From Bifidobacterium avesanii (GTDB taxonomy: Bacteria; Actinomycetota; Actinomycetes; Actinomycetales; Bifidobacteriaceae): a stretch of DNA of 64,000 nt. Position numbers and translations under genes: made by a program. The DNA is taken from assembly GCF_009299475.1 (NCBI RefSeq), contig NZ_WBSN01000002.1, forward strand, positions 148,443 through 212,442, written 5' to 3'. This document shows positions 24,989-34,728 of the stretch, in pieces. The notes under the pieces are model-generated. The model had not been told where the DNA came from and did no database searches. It saw only the letters and a program-made list of their open reading frames with translations. Every line of letters begins with the position of its first letter. Within the stretch, counting starts at the first letter, position 1.

Positions 24989-27598
24989 TCACGCCTTCTC
25001 GTTGTACTTGCGGACCATGAGGGTGCGGTGCGAGCTGGCCACGTTCTCGATGATGATGCGGCGCAGCGCGCGGTCGGCGTCCTTGTGGCTCTCGAGCCAC
25101 GCGTCGCCGAGGCGGGTCAGGGTCTCGGGATCGGCGTAGATCGGGTACAGGCCGTTGAGCAGGGCGTCGGCCATGTGGTAGGTCTTGTTCTTCCAGATCC
25201 AGTCCACGGCCTCGAAGTACTTGGCCGCGTACGGCTCGGCCAGGTCGGGGCGCGGGGTGGCCGCGAAGCCGCGGGCGATCGCCTCGAGCTGCATGTTGGT
25301 CAGCTCGTCGTTGTGCAGGGCCTGATCCCACGCCCAAGCCTTGGCCTCGGCGGTGGCGAGGGCCGCACGGGCGCCCAGCGCGAACTCGCGGTTCTCGGTG
25401 GTCTCCTTGCGGGCCAGCTCCGCGTTGATGCCGTCCACGTCGGTGTTGTTCGTGTTGGCGAGCGCGGACATGATGGTCCAGCGGAAGTTGTTGTCGATTT
25501 CGAGGCCCTTGAAGCGCACGAAGTCGTCGAGCAGGCCCTCGGCGTGATGGGCGAAGGTCTCGTCCTCCTCGGTGCCGTAGCCGAGGTACGCGGTGACGAG
25601 CTGGAACTGCTGGTCGGAGCCCGGGGTGGCCTCGGCGGCCAGCGTCCACAGGCCGGCGGCCACGCTGGACAGGATCACGTCGCGGCGGGCGGGGGCCACG
25701 TAGTGGTGCGCGGTGGTGCTGATCTGCGCCAGCGCGTAGCGGAACGTGGTGGACTCGGTCTCGGTGCCGAGGGCCTTGAGGCTCAGGGCCACGAAGCGGG
25801 AGGCCTCGAACTCGCCGTCGCGGGTCATGTCCCACAGGCCCAGCCAGATCACGGAGCGGGCGAGCGCGTCGTCGAAGCGGTACAGGTTCTTCACCGCGAA
25901 GTCGAGCGAATCCACGTCCAGACGGATCTTGGTGTAGGTCAGGTCGTCGTCGTTGATGAGGATCACGGCGGGGCGCTTCCTGCCCACGGCCTCGGCCACG
26001 AGCGTGGTCTCGCCGTCCACGTCGAGCTCGATGCGGTCGGTGCGCACGATCTTGCCGGTGTTCGGGTCCTCGTCGTAGAAGCCGATGGCGAGGCGGTGGG
26101 CGCGCAGCACCGGGTGGTCCTCGGGCGCGGTCTGGGTGAGCTTGAGCTCGGTGATCACGCCCTCGGCGTCGGTCTGGACGTCCGCGGCGATGGTGTTGAT
26201 GCCGGACTCCTCGAGCCACTGGGCGCTCCACGCCTTGAGGTCGCGGCCGGAGGTGAGCTCCAGCTCGTGCAGCAGGTCGGCGAGCGTGGCGTTGGAGTAC
26301 GCGTGCTTGTTGAGGTAGTGGTTGATGCCCTCGAAGAACTTGTCGCGGCCCACGTAGGCGACGAGCTGCTTCAACACGGAGGCGCCCTTGGCGTAGGTGA
26401 TGCCGTCGAAGTTCACGTACGTGTCGTTGAGGTCGTTGATCGGCGCCACGATCGGGTGCGTGGTGGGCAGCTGGTCCTGCCTCAGGGCCCAGCTCTTCTC
26501 GCCGGAGGAGAACGTGGCCCAGGCGTCGTGCCATTCGGTGGCCTCGGCGGTGGCGAGCGTGGAGGTGAACTCGGCGAAAGACTCGTTGAGCCACAGGTCG
26601 TTCCACCACTTCATGGTCACCAGGTCGCCGAACCACATGTGGGCGAGCTCGTGCAGCACGGTCACCACGCGGCGCTCGGCGAGGGCGTCGGTCACCTTGG
26701 AGTCGAACACGTACTGGTCGCGGATGGTGACCATGCCGATGTTCTCCATGGCGCCGGCGTTGTACTCGGGCACGTAGATCTGGTCGTACTTGGCGTACGG
26801 GTAGGGCACGCCCCACGTCTTGGCGTAGAACGCGAAGCCCTTCTTGGTGATGTCGAACAGGTAGTCGACGTCCTTGGAGAACGCCTCGGCGAGGGACTGG
26901 CGGCAGTACTGGGCCATGGTGACCGTGCGGCCGTCCTCGTTGGCGTACTCGGTGTGCCACTCGGCGTACGGGCCGGCGCAGATGGCGGTGAGGTAGGAGC
27001 TCATCTTCGGCGTGGTCTCGAACGTCCAGCGCTTGGTGGTCTCCGGGGCGTGGTCGGCGAGGGTGCCCTCGGCGGTCACGGCGTCCAGCTCCTCCACGGA
27101 GGCGACCGGCATGTTGGAGGTGACGAGCCAGGACTTGGCGGCGGTCACGGTGAAGTCGAAGGTGGCCTTGAGGTCGGGCTGGTCGAACACGGCGTACACG
27201 CGGCGGGCGTCCGGCACCTCGAACTGGGAGTACAGGTACACGTTGCCGTCGGACGGGTCGACGCTGCGGTGCAGGCCCTCGCCGGTGTTGGAGTAGCGGC
27301 ACAGCGCCTTGACGGTGACCTCGTTGTGCTCCTTGAGGCCCTTGAGCTCCACGCGGCTGTCGGCGTAGACGGCGGACGGGTCGAGCGCCTCGCCGTTGAG
27401 CGTGACCTCGCTCACCTCGTCGGCGATGAGGTCGAGGAAGGTGGCGGCGCCGGGCTTGGCGTCGAACGTGACGGTGGCGGTGGAGCCGAAGTTCCTGCCG
27501 CCCACGGTCAGGTCGAGGTCGACCGCGTAGTGGATCGGGCCGGCGACGACGCCGTGGCGCTCCTCGGCTTCGACGCGGGTGAGGTTTGCTCCTGGCAT
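24989..27598 (-). CDS. pepN: Aminopeptidase N (M1 family)
   Basis: 869 residues, the actinobacterial PepN length. Cytoplasmic zinc exopeptidase that removes N-terminal residues from peptides. The exopeptidase motif GAMEN is in AGAMENIGMVTIRD; the zinc site is HELAHMWFGDLVTMKWW followed by LNESFAEF. The long helical C-terminal half is of the ERAP1-like type. It starts MPGANLTRVEAEERHG at 27598 with an AAGGAG site. A GC-rich hairpin (27625-27667) separates it from the RNase J gene. Confidence 0.96.
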   Translation of the reverse strand: MPGANLTRVEAEERHGVVAGPIHYAVDLDLTVGGRNFGSTATVTFDAKPGAATFLDLIADEVSEVTLNGEALDPSAVYADSRVELKGLKEHNEVTVKALCRYSNTGEGLHRSVDPSDGNVYLYSQFEVPDARRVYAVFDQPDLKATFDFTVTAAKSWLVTSNMPVASVEELDAVTAEGTLADHAPETTKRWTFETTPKMSSYLTAICAGPYAEWHTEYANEDGRTVTMAQYCRQSLAEAFSKDVDYLFDITKKGFAFYAKTWGVPYPYAKYDQIYVPEYNAGAMENIGMVTIRDQYVFDSKVTDALAERRVVTVLHELAHMWFGDLVTMKWWNDLWLNESFAEFTSTLATAEATEWHDAWATFSSGEKSWALRQDQLPTTHPIVAPINDLNDTYVNFDGITYAKGASVLKQLVAYVGRDKFFEGINHYLNKHAYSNATLADLLHELELTSGRDLKAWSAQWLEESGINTIAADVQTDAEGVITELKLTQTAPEDHPVLRAHRLAIGFYDEDPNTGKIVRTDRIELDVDGETTLVAEAVGRKRPAVILINDDDLTYTKIRLDVDSLDFAVKNLYRFDDALARSVIWLGLWDMTRDGEFEASRFVALSLKALGTETESTTFRYALAQISTTAHHYVAPARRDVILSSVAAGLWTLAAEATPGSDQQFQLVTAYLGYGTEEDETFAHHAEGLLDDFVRFKGLEIDNNFRWTIMSALANTNNTDVDGINAELARKETTENREFALGARAALATAEAKAWAWDQALHNDELTNMQLEAIARGFAATPRPDLAEPYAAKYFEAVDWIWKNKTYHMADALLNGLYPIYADPETLTRLGDAWLESHKDADRALRRIIIENVASSHRTLMVRKYNEKA

Positions 27599-27624
27599 GT
27601 GTGTTTCTCCTTCGTGTCATGCAA

Positions 27625-27667
27625 GCGGGGAGGGACGTCGGAATCGTGTCCCGGCGTCTCTCCCCGC
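27625..27667 (-). terminator. Hairpin between rnj and pepN
   Basis: GCGGGGAGGGACG / CGTCTCTCCCCGC, imperfect stem 50 bases past the rnj stop. It lacks a T tract, so this may be a stabiliser or weak terminator. Confidence 0.5.
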
Positions 27668-27718
27668 ATGCGGTTCGTTACTGCGTTATCGATCGACGGT
27701 TCGATCGGCGACGTTCCG

Positions 27719-29500
27719 TCACTGCTCGATGGTGTTGTTGGCGTCCACGTCGGCGATGTCGGCCACGACGGGCACGATCATCGGCTTGCGGCGCAGCTTG
27801 CGGGCCACCCAGCTGCCGAGCGTGCGGCGCATGACCTGCTGCAGGCGGTGGACGTCCTTGGTGCCGTGGATCATCGCGTCCTCGAGCACGGAGACGATCT
27901 GCTCGCGCACCTGCTCGAACTCGCTGGCGTCCTCGGCCACGGCGTTGAGGAAGATCTTCGGGCCGCTGACCACCTCGCTGGTCTCGGTGTCCACGACCAC
28001 GAAGCTCGAGACGAAGCCCTCGGTGCCGAGGATGCGGCGCTTCTCCAGCTCGTCCTCGGTGAGCTCGCCCACGGAGTCGCCGTCCACGTACACGTAGCCG
28101 CAGGGCACGGAGCCCACGATCGCGGCCTTGCCGTGGTAGAGGTCCACCACGTCGCCGTCCTGCGCGAGCACCACGTTCTGCGGGTCCACGCCGGTCTTCA
28201 CGGCGATCAGGCCGTTGGCGACCAAGTGGCGGTTCTCGCCGTGGATCGGCATGGCGCACTTGGGCTTGACGATGTTGTACATGTACAGCAGCTCGCCCTC
28301 GTTGCAGTGGCCGGACACGTGCACGGCGGCGTTGTCGCGGTTGACGACGCGCGCGCCGAGCTGCACGAGCTTGTTGATGACCTTGTACACCTCGTGCTCG
28401 TTGCCCGGGATGAGGGAGCTGGCGAGGATGACCGTATCGAACTCGTTGATCTGGATGTCCGGGTGCACGCCGTCGGCGATGCGGCCCAGCGCGGCCATGG
28501 GCTCGCCCTGGGAGCCGGTGCACATGTAGACGAGCTGGTCGTCCTGAATGTCGCGCGCCTGCTTCAGGTCCACGACGGTGCCCTCGGGGATGTGCAGGTA
28601 GCCGAGGTCCGCGGCGATGCCCATGTTGCGCACCATGGAGCGGCCCACGAACACGACCTTGCGGTTGTACTTGTGCGCGGCGTCCACCACCTGCTGCACG
28701 CGGTGCACGTGCGAGGAGAAGCTGGCGACGATGATCTTGCGGGTCGCCTCGGCGAAGGCGTGGTCGAGCGCCGGGCCGATGGAGGTCTCCGGCTTGACGA
28801 AGCCCGGCACCTCGGCGTTGGTGGAGTCCATCATGAGCAGGTCGATGCCCTGCTCGCCGAGCTTGCCGAACTCCACGAGGTCGGTGATCTTGTGGTCGAG
28901 CGGCAGCTGGTCGAGCTTGATGTCGCCGGTATCGATGATCGAGCCGGCCGGCGTCTTCACGCGCACGGCGAGCGCGTCCGGAATGGAGTGGGTGACGGTG
29001 ACGAACTCGAGGTCGAACGGGCCGACCTTCATGCGGTCGCGGCCCTTGACCTCCACCTTGGTGGGGTTCTCGTGGTGCTCCTTGCACTTGGCATCCACGA
29101 AGGCGAGCGTCAGCTTGGAGCCGATGAGCGGGATGTCCTCGCGCAGCTTGAGCAGGTAGGGCACGCCGCCGATGTGGTCCTCGTGGCCGTGGGTGAGGAC
29201 GAGCGCCTCGACCTTGTCCAGACGGTCGCGGATGTAGCCGAAGTCGGGCAGGATGAGGTCGACGCCGGGCTGCTCCTCCTCGGGGAAGAGCACGCCGCAG
29301 TCGATGAGCAGCAGGTGACCGTTGTATTCGATCACGTTCATGTTGCGGCCGATCTCGCCGAGACCGCCGAGCGGCACGATGCGCATCGAGCCCTTGCGGT
29401 ACTTCGGGGGCGCGACAAGCGTGCCCTGCTGGGGCGAGGTGGTGGTTTTCGCGGGCTTCCGGGACCGCGAGTTGTTTCTTCTGGTGTTGTTTCTAGCCAT
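27719..29500 (-). CDS. rnj: Ribonuclease J
   Basis: 593 residues. Metallo-beta-lactamase/beta-CASP nuclease with 5'-3' exonuclease and endonuclease activity in RNA decay and rRNA maturation. The HxHxDH zinc site is LTHGHEDHIGG; DSTNAEVPG, CTGSQGEP and SGHCNEGE (beta-CASP) follow, with a C-terminal domain typical of RNase J. The N-terminal 35 residues are basic and low-complexity (NNTRRNNSRSRKPAK), a common actinobacterial extension that may bind RNA. It lies 54 bp downstream of dapA on the same strand, a frequent pairing. Confidence 0.96.
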   Translation of the reverse strand: MARNNTRRNNSRSRKPAKTTTSPQQGTLVAPPKYRKGSMRIVPLGGLGEIGRNMNVIEYNGHLLLIDCGVLFPEEEQPGVDLILPDFGYIRDRLDKVEALVLTHGHEDHIGGVPYLLKLREDIPLIGSKLTLAFVDAKCKEHHENPTKVEVKGRDRMKVGPFDLEFVTVTHSIPDALAVRVKTPAGSIIDTGDIKLDQLPLDHKITDLVEFGKLGEQGIDLLMMDSTNAEVPGFVKPETSIGPALDHAFAEATRKIIVASFSSHVHRVQQVVDAAHKYNRKVVFVGRSMVRNMGIAADLGYLHIPEGTVVDLKQARDIQDDQLVYMCTGSQGEPMAALGRIADGVHPDIQINEFDTVILASSLIPGNEHEVYKVINKLVQLGARVVNRDNAAVHVSGHCNEGELLYMYNIVKPKCAMPIHGENRHLVANGLIAVKTGVDPQNVVLAQDGDVVDLYHGKAAIVGSVPCGYVYVDGDSVGELTEDELEKRRILGTEGFVSSFVVVDTETSEVVSGPKIFLNAVAEDASEFEQVREQIVSVLEDAMIHGTKDVHRLQQVMRRTLGSWVARKLRRKPMIVPVVADIADVDANNTIEQ

Positions 29501-29554
29501 ACTTGTGTTCTGTATTTTCCTTGTCTTTGCCTCCGCCTGTCGCGGGGGCGACGA

Positions 29555-30460
29555 TTACAGCAGGCCGGCGGCGCGCATGCCCTCCTCGGCCTTGCTGAGC
29601 TGCGAGGCGTTCGGGCCGATGTTCGGCAGACGCATCGCGGTGCTCGGGATGGTGCCCTTGATCCTGCACGCGGCCTTGGCCATGACGGCCTGATAGCCGT
29701 CGCCGTTCAGGGCGTGCACCAGCGGGGCGAGCTGGTTGGCGAGTTTGCGGGCGGTGGCGATGTCGCCCTGGTCGAACGCCTCGACCAGACGGCGCATCGG
29801 GTTGGACGCCACGTGCGCGATCACGGAGATGATGCCCACCGCGCCGATGGACAGGAACGGCAGGAACAGCCCGTCGTCGCCGGAGTACCAGGCCAGCCCG
29901 GTGCGCTGCTGCTTCTCCACGGCGGCGGCGAGGTCGCCGGTGGCGTCCTTGACGGCCTTGACGTGCTCGAGCTCGGCGAGGCGGTCGTAGGTCTCCACGC
30001 TCACCTTGAGACCGGTGCGGCCCGGCACGTCGTAGACGATGATCGGCTTCTCGGCCACGGAGTCCACGGCCTTGTAGTGGCCCACGACGCCGTCCTGGCT
30101 GGGGCGGGAGTAGTACGGCATGACGACGAGCACGGCGTCCGCGCCCGCCTCCTGCGTCTGCTCGACCATGCGCACGGTGTGGGCGGTGTCGTTGGAGCCC
30201 GCGCCGGAGATCACCGGCACGTCCACGGCTTCCTTGACGGCGCGCACGAGCTCGACCTTCTCGTCCATGTGGGTGGTCGGGGACTCGCCGGTGGTGCCGT
30301 TGACCACCAGACCGTCGGCGCCGTCCGCGACCAGCGACTTGGCGAGCTGCTGGGCGGCCTCGTAGTCCACCGAGCCGTCGGCCTTCATCGGGGTCACCAT
30401 GGCGGGCAGAATACGACCGAAGGGGGCAGGGTCAAGAAGATGCATTTCACCGTCACTCAT
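29555..30460 (-). CDS. dapA: 4-hydroxy-tetrahydrodipicolinate synthase
   Basis: About 301 residues. It condenses pyruvate with aspartate semialdehyde in lysine and diaminopimelate synthesis. Motifs: VVNGTTGESPTTH (substrate threonines), MPYYSRPSQDGVVGHY (active Tyr) and VKAVKDATGDLA (Schiff-base Lys). I chose the ATG at 30460; a GTG at 30469 would overlap the stop of the upstream gene by four bases and is the alternative. The dapB gene is only 3 kb away on the other strand. Confidence 0.94.
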   Translation of the reverse strand: MSDGEMHLLDPAPFGRILPAMVTPMKADGSVDYEAAQQLAKSLVADGADGLVVNGTTGESPTTHMDEKVELVRAVKEAVDVPVISGAGSNDTAHTVRMVEQTQEAGADAVLVVMPYYSRPSQDGVVGHYKAVDSVAEKPIIVYDVPGRTGLKVSVETYDRLAELEHVKAVKDATGDLAAAVEKQQRTGLAWYSGDDGLFLPFLSIGAVGIISVIAHVASNPMRRLVEAFDQGDIATARKLANQLAPLVHALNGDGYQAVMAKAACRIKGTIPSTAMRLPNIGPNASQLSKAEEGMRAAGLL

Positions 30461-30465
30461 ACTGC

Positions 30466-31275
30466 TCACCGTACTTCGCGGGCGGGACGCGCCACCGCCA
30501 AGAGCGGGCCGGCCTCCTGCTGGGCGAGCACGGCCAGCGCCTCCTTGGGTTTGAGCGCGAAGGCGACCGTGCGCGAGGCCCCGCCGCTGCCGTCCGCATT
30601 CCCGTTCGCGCCGAACAGTCCGGAGCCGGAGTCCGCCGTGCCGCCGTTCCCGTTCCGGGCATTGGCGGCGACCGGGACGCTCAGCGTCAATGCGGCGCTG
30701 GCCAGCGTGCAGGGCTTGCCGGCGGCTTGACTGCCGGCTTGACCGTTGGCCTGACTGCCGGCTTGACCGCTGTTTTGGCTATTTTGCCCGCTTCCCTGTC
30801 CATTGCCTTGTCCGTTTCCCTGTCCGCCGCCTTGCCCGCAGCCGGACGAGGACACCAAATCCACTTTGTCCCCCGGCAGCAGACCGTCGGGCATGCTGGC
30901 CAGACGCACCTCCACGGCGGTGGTGCCGTCCGGTGGTTTCGGCTCGTCGGACACCATGCCGGCGAACACCGGCTGCCCGCGGGCGATGGCGACCAGCGCG
31001 GTCGCGGCCCCCACATCCTCCACGCGATGGAACGCCGCGGCGTTCGTGGACGCGGCCGGGACCTCGGCGACCGCGAGGCTCGAAGCGTCCACGGCCTGAC
31101 CCCGCGCGATGTCCGCCGACGCCACGACCACGGTTTCCATGCGGACCAGCGAGCCCACGTATTGGAGCGCGACGAACACGGCCAGCGCGGCGCAGCAGGC
31201 GGCCGCCCACCGGCGCGCGGCGGCGATCAGACGGCGACGTGCCAGCGTGTTTTCCGATATGCGAAATGGCTTCAT
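30466..31275 (-). CDS. Membrane-anchored SAF-domain protein (CpaB/RcpC-like)
   Basis: 269 residues. Short basic N-terminus, one membrane helix (AACCAALAVFVALQYVGSLV), then a SAF domain (VVVASADIARGQAVDASSLAVAEVP and ARGQPVFAGMVSDEPKPP) as in CpaB/RcpC pilus-assembly proteins. In the middle (about 165-205) is a Gly/Gln/Asn/Ser linker made of short GQGNGQ-type repeats. No other Flp pilus genes are visible here, so it is either an orphan or does something else at the cell surface. It ends five bases before dapA. Confidence 0.75.
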   Translation of the reverse strand: MKPFRISENTLARRRLIAAARRWAAACCAALAVFVALQYVGSLVRMETVVVASADIARGQAVDASSLAVAEVPAASTNAAAFHRVEDVGAATALVAIARGQPVFAGMVSDEPKPPDGTTAVEVRLASMPDGLLPGDKVDLVSSSGCGQGGGQGNGQGNGQGSGQNSQNSGQAGSQANGQAGSQAAGKPCTLASAALTLSVPVAANARNGNGGTADSGSGLFGANGNADGSGGASRTVAFALKPKEALAVLAQQEAGPLLAVARPAREVR

Positions 31276-31695
31276 AGCCGCATCATGGGCGGTCTGGAAA
31301 CGTGGGTCAATTCGGAGCGACCCTGTGGTCGAATGTGCGCGAGCGTCGGCATTCCGCCGTTTTGGCATGCCACGCGAGGCGTTCGGGCGTGTCGGCGCAG
31401 AGCCTCCGGACCATCAGCCCCGCCAAGACGCCCGCTCAATCGAGATATTCGTCCCCATCGAGGTATCCGTCCCATCGAGACACCCGTCCTCATCGAGCCA
31501 TCGGCCGCGCGGTCTTCATCCTGCGGGAGTCATCCTAAGGACGTCGACTTGCCGACGACAGGCATTTGCGAGATTGTGAGACCGTTAAACAATCGCGGCC
31601 AGCGGTCTTATGACCACCAGCCGCGCTGATTCTGCAAACCTGCCGGATTGCGGCCGCTGATCGGCGATCATCGATCAGCGGCCGGCGTCCGGCGA
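31276..31695. repeat. Spacer with an 18-bp tandem repeat and a terminator-like hairpin
   Basis: At 31438-31502 the unit CATCGAG-N-TATCCGTCC repeats four times with a period of 17-18 bp. Near the right end GGCCGCTGATCGGCGA and TCGATCAGCGGCCGG (about 31651-31685) form a strong stem next to the fmdB stop and probably terminate it. I saw no gene. Confidence 0.6.
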
Positions 31696-31893
31696 TCACT
31701 TGGACGAGGAGTGCGAGGCGCCGTCGGTGCGGTAGAAGCCGTGGCCCTTGAACTCGATCGGGACGGCGGAGTAGACCTTGCGCACCTGCTCCTCATGGCA
31801 CTCGGGGCACACGGTGACGGGGTCGTCGGTGAACGACTGCACCTTGGTGAAGTCGTAGCCGCAGTTCTTGCAACGGTAATGGTACGTAGGCAT
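31696..31893 (-). CDS. FmdB-family zinc-ribbon protein
   Basis: 65 residues. Starts MPTYHYRCKNCGYDF and has two CxxC pairs (CKNC and CPEC), the FmdB zinc ribbon; the C-terminus is serine-rich. Such proteins are proposed regulators but their roles are poorly known. I chose the ATG at 31893 with a GGAGGG site seven bases upstream. It lies 48 bp downstream of the cycloligase gene, a common actinobacterial neighbour. Confidence 0.9.
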   Translation of the reverse strand: MPTYHYRCKNCGYDFTKVQSFTDDPVTVCPECHEEQVRKVYSAVPIEFKGHGFYRTDGASHSSSK

Positions 31894-31941
31894 TATTCCC
31901 TCCACATGCTTGACGAAAGTTCCTCTTCGCGGTTCAACCGT

Positions 31942-33030
31942 TCATATCCTAGTCGCGCCGGAGACACGCCCGACCATCGTTATGCCGTCCGGCGTAAGCG
32001 CGGCGTCGACCGGCACGTCGTGCGCCTCGTGCGGCAGCGGCCCGTCCGTGAGCTCCCACGGCCAGCACACGGCGATCAGGCGCGGGATATGAGACCATGG
32101 AGCCCGTACAGGTGCGACGCCAGCCGTCGATCCGCTCCCCGATTTGTCCGACTCATGTGGCGTATCCGACTCCGCAGCTTCGTCCGGCTTCGCGGTTCCG
32201 TCCCGCTTTCCGGCTTCGTCCGGCTTTCCGGCTTCGTCCGACACCGCAGTGTTATCCGATTCCGCAGCGCTGTCCGGTTCCACGGCTTCGTCCGGCGCCT
32301 CCGTCTCATTCGCCTTGGCTCCCATGCCCGGCACGGCGATCGCACGGTCGTACCACCCGCCGCCGCGCCCGAGCCGCGTCCCGTCCAGCGTGCTCACGGC
32401 GAGCGCGGGCAGGATCACCATGTCCGCATCCCGCAACGCACCCGACGCATCCAGCACGGGCGCATCCATCGGCTCCGCGGGCCGGTGAGGACCGGGCGCG
32501 CGCAGATCGTCCAGCGACCGCAGTTCGCTCCAACCGACGTCCAGACCGCTTCCCAGCCGCGGCACAAGCACGCGGATATGCCGGTCAAGCAACAGTCGCA
32601 GCAGCGGGCGCGTCTCGATCTCCGTGTCCATGGACACGTACGCGGCCACGGTGGGTGCGGCATGAGGCCCGGCTGGCGCGTGGGCGGATTGTTTCAAATC
32701 CACACTTCCACCATGAACGTCGGTCCGCGCGACGGTCAGCACATCGGCGTGAGACCCGACGAGAGCAGGTGCGGACGGGTTCGGCTTCATGCCGCCGACT
32801 CCGCGAACGTCGTTTCGCTTGGCGATCAGCGCGTCCAGCAGCCCGCTCGCGCCCAACGCCGCGGCGAGACGCTCCCCCGCCGCAAGACGCCCGGCCTCGC
32901 TAGTCAACTTCCTGCGACGAAGGACCACCCTGCGCAGGTCACGTTTCGCGGCCGTGACCTCCGCCGAGTCCGTCATTCCGCCCGCGGTCTGACCCGTCGT
33001 CTTGTCCGTCGTCTTTTCCGTCATCGTCAT
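31942..33030 (-). CDS. 5-formyltetrahydrofolate cyclo-ligase with low-complexity insertion
   Basis: 362 residues, against about 190 for the usual enzyme. It converts 5-formyl-THF to 5,10-methenyl-THF with ATP. Conserved parts: KRDLRRVVLRRRKLT at the N-terminus, YVSMDTEIET, ILPALAVSTLDGTRLGRGGGWYDRA (the nucleotide loop) and PHEAHDVPVDAALTPDG. Two insertions are seen: residues ~72-125, and a charged repeat at ~240-303 (DEAGKPDEAGKRD and relatives) between the GRGGGWYD loop and the last strands. Both keep the frame open. The start follows CACAAT plus seven bases, so it may be leaderless. Confidence 0.88.
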   Translation of the reverse strand: MTMTEKTTDKTTGQTAGGMTDSAEVTAAKRDLRRVVLRRRKLTSEAGRLAAGERLAAALGASGLLDALIAKRNDVRGVGGMKPNPSAPALVGSHADVLTVARTDVHGGSVDLKQSAHAPAGPHAAPTVAAYVSMDTEIETRPLLRLLLDRHIRVLVPRLGSGLDVGWSELRSLDDLRAPGPHRPAEPMDAPVLDASGALRDADMVILPALAVSTLDGTRLGRGGGWYDRAIAVPGMGAKANETEAPDEAVEPDSAAESDNTAVSDEAGKPDEAGKRDGTAKPDEAAESDTPHESDKSGSGSTAGVAPVRAPWSHIPRLIAVCWPWELTDGPLPHEAHDVPVDAALTPDGITMVGRVSGATRI

Positions 33031-33079
33031 GATTCCTATTGTGGCTCCCGGCCCCGCCGACCGCGAAGGAGCCCGCCCC

Positions 33080-33272
33080 GGCAACGGAAGCGCGATATTT
33101 CCAGCAACGGCGTTGGCATTCCGCCATTCCGCGGAAAAAGTCGGCGTTCCGTTGTCGTTCCTCCGATCAAATGCCCGGCAATGGCCGACCATTCCGACAA
33201 CGGAAGCGCGACATTCCCGGCAGGTGCACTGGTCTTCCGCCATTCCGCAGAAAAAATCGGCGTTCCGTGGTC
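33080..33272. repeat. Two copies of the 77-nt repeat (stem family ACAACGGAAGCG)
   Basis: Copies at 33080-33156 and 33196-33272, each exactly 77 nt. Arms begin GACAACGGAAGCGCGA and end TCGGCGTTCCGTTGTC, and the core of copy 1 is GGCGTTGGCATTCCGCCATT. They lie in the divergent gap between the cycloligase and dapB genes. Confidence 0.85.
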
Positions 33273-33392
33273 GGCGTCATCAAGCCAGGCAAGCCGTCCA
33301 TGGACTCCGATGGGCGGGCCGGCGCCGCATCACGCATAATGAGAGCGGTTGACGGTCGAGCGGACCGTCCGGAACGGACAATACGCGAATAG

Positions 33393-34157
<765 letters not shown>

Positions 34158-34164
34158 CGATTGA

Positions 34165-34637
34165 CCGTTTTGCCGTCGTTCGTTCCAATCTGCGCCCGCA
34201 TAATCGAAGATTGGAACGAATGACGGCAAAACGGCCCTCATAGGGGCTCCAAAACGCGTTGATCGTTCCAACGTGTAACGCAGGACGCGCAAGTTGGAAC
34301 GAATGACCGAAAACAGACCTCGCAAGGACATTCAAATACGTCATTCGTTCCAATCTGTCCCAGCAGAATCGCAAATTGGAACAAACGACGGAAAAACGGC
34401 CCCCATAGGGGTCCCAAAACGCGTTGATCGTTCCAACATGCATCACGAGGCGCTCAAGTTGGAACGAATGAACGAAAACAGACCTCGCAAGGTCCACAAA
34501 TATGCCATTCGGTCCAACCTGCAACACAGAATGCGCAGTTTGGACCGAACGGGCGAAAAACAACCCGCGTAGGAGCCCTCAAATACACCATTCGGTCCAA
34601 CCTGCGCCGGAAAGCGTGCAGATTGGACCGAATGAGC
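34165..34637. repeat. Six-unit hairpin array with 82-83 bp period
   Basis: Unit starts at 34179, 34262, 34344, 34427, 34508 and 34591 (steps 83, 82, 83, 81, 83). Each unit is a 42-nt hairpin: TTCGTTCCAA...TTGGAACGAA in units 1-4 (with small variants) and TTCGGTCCAA...TTGGACCGAA in units 5-6. The inner core is often CAATCTG...CAGATTG. In unit 1 the stem extends outward (CCGTTTTGCCGTC / GACGGCAAAACGG) to about 27 bp. Spacers alternate between two sequences, one with CATAGGGG-TCCCAAAACGC and one with GAAAACAGACCTCGCAAGG, so the array grew partly by copying a two-unit block. Confidence 0.9.
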
Positions 34638-34728
34638 ACAACAGGCTTGTGGGATGGGCCGGTCAGGATGAAGCGGGCGACCGCCACGGCCGCGAAGGAC
34701 GTCGCATCGGGCCGGCCACCGGAACTTC

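Noticed and set aside
24965..30730. 5.8-kb plus-strand open frame across pepN, rnj and dapA
   Set aside because: Antisense to three clear genes with intact catalytic motifs; the protein is low in recognisable features and arises from strong codon bias.
34165..34637. Simple multiple terminators for dapB
   Set aside because: The stems lack T tracts, six units would be redundant, and the strict 82-83 bp period with alternating spacers is not explained by termination.
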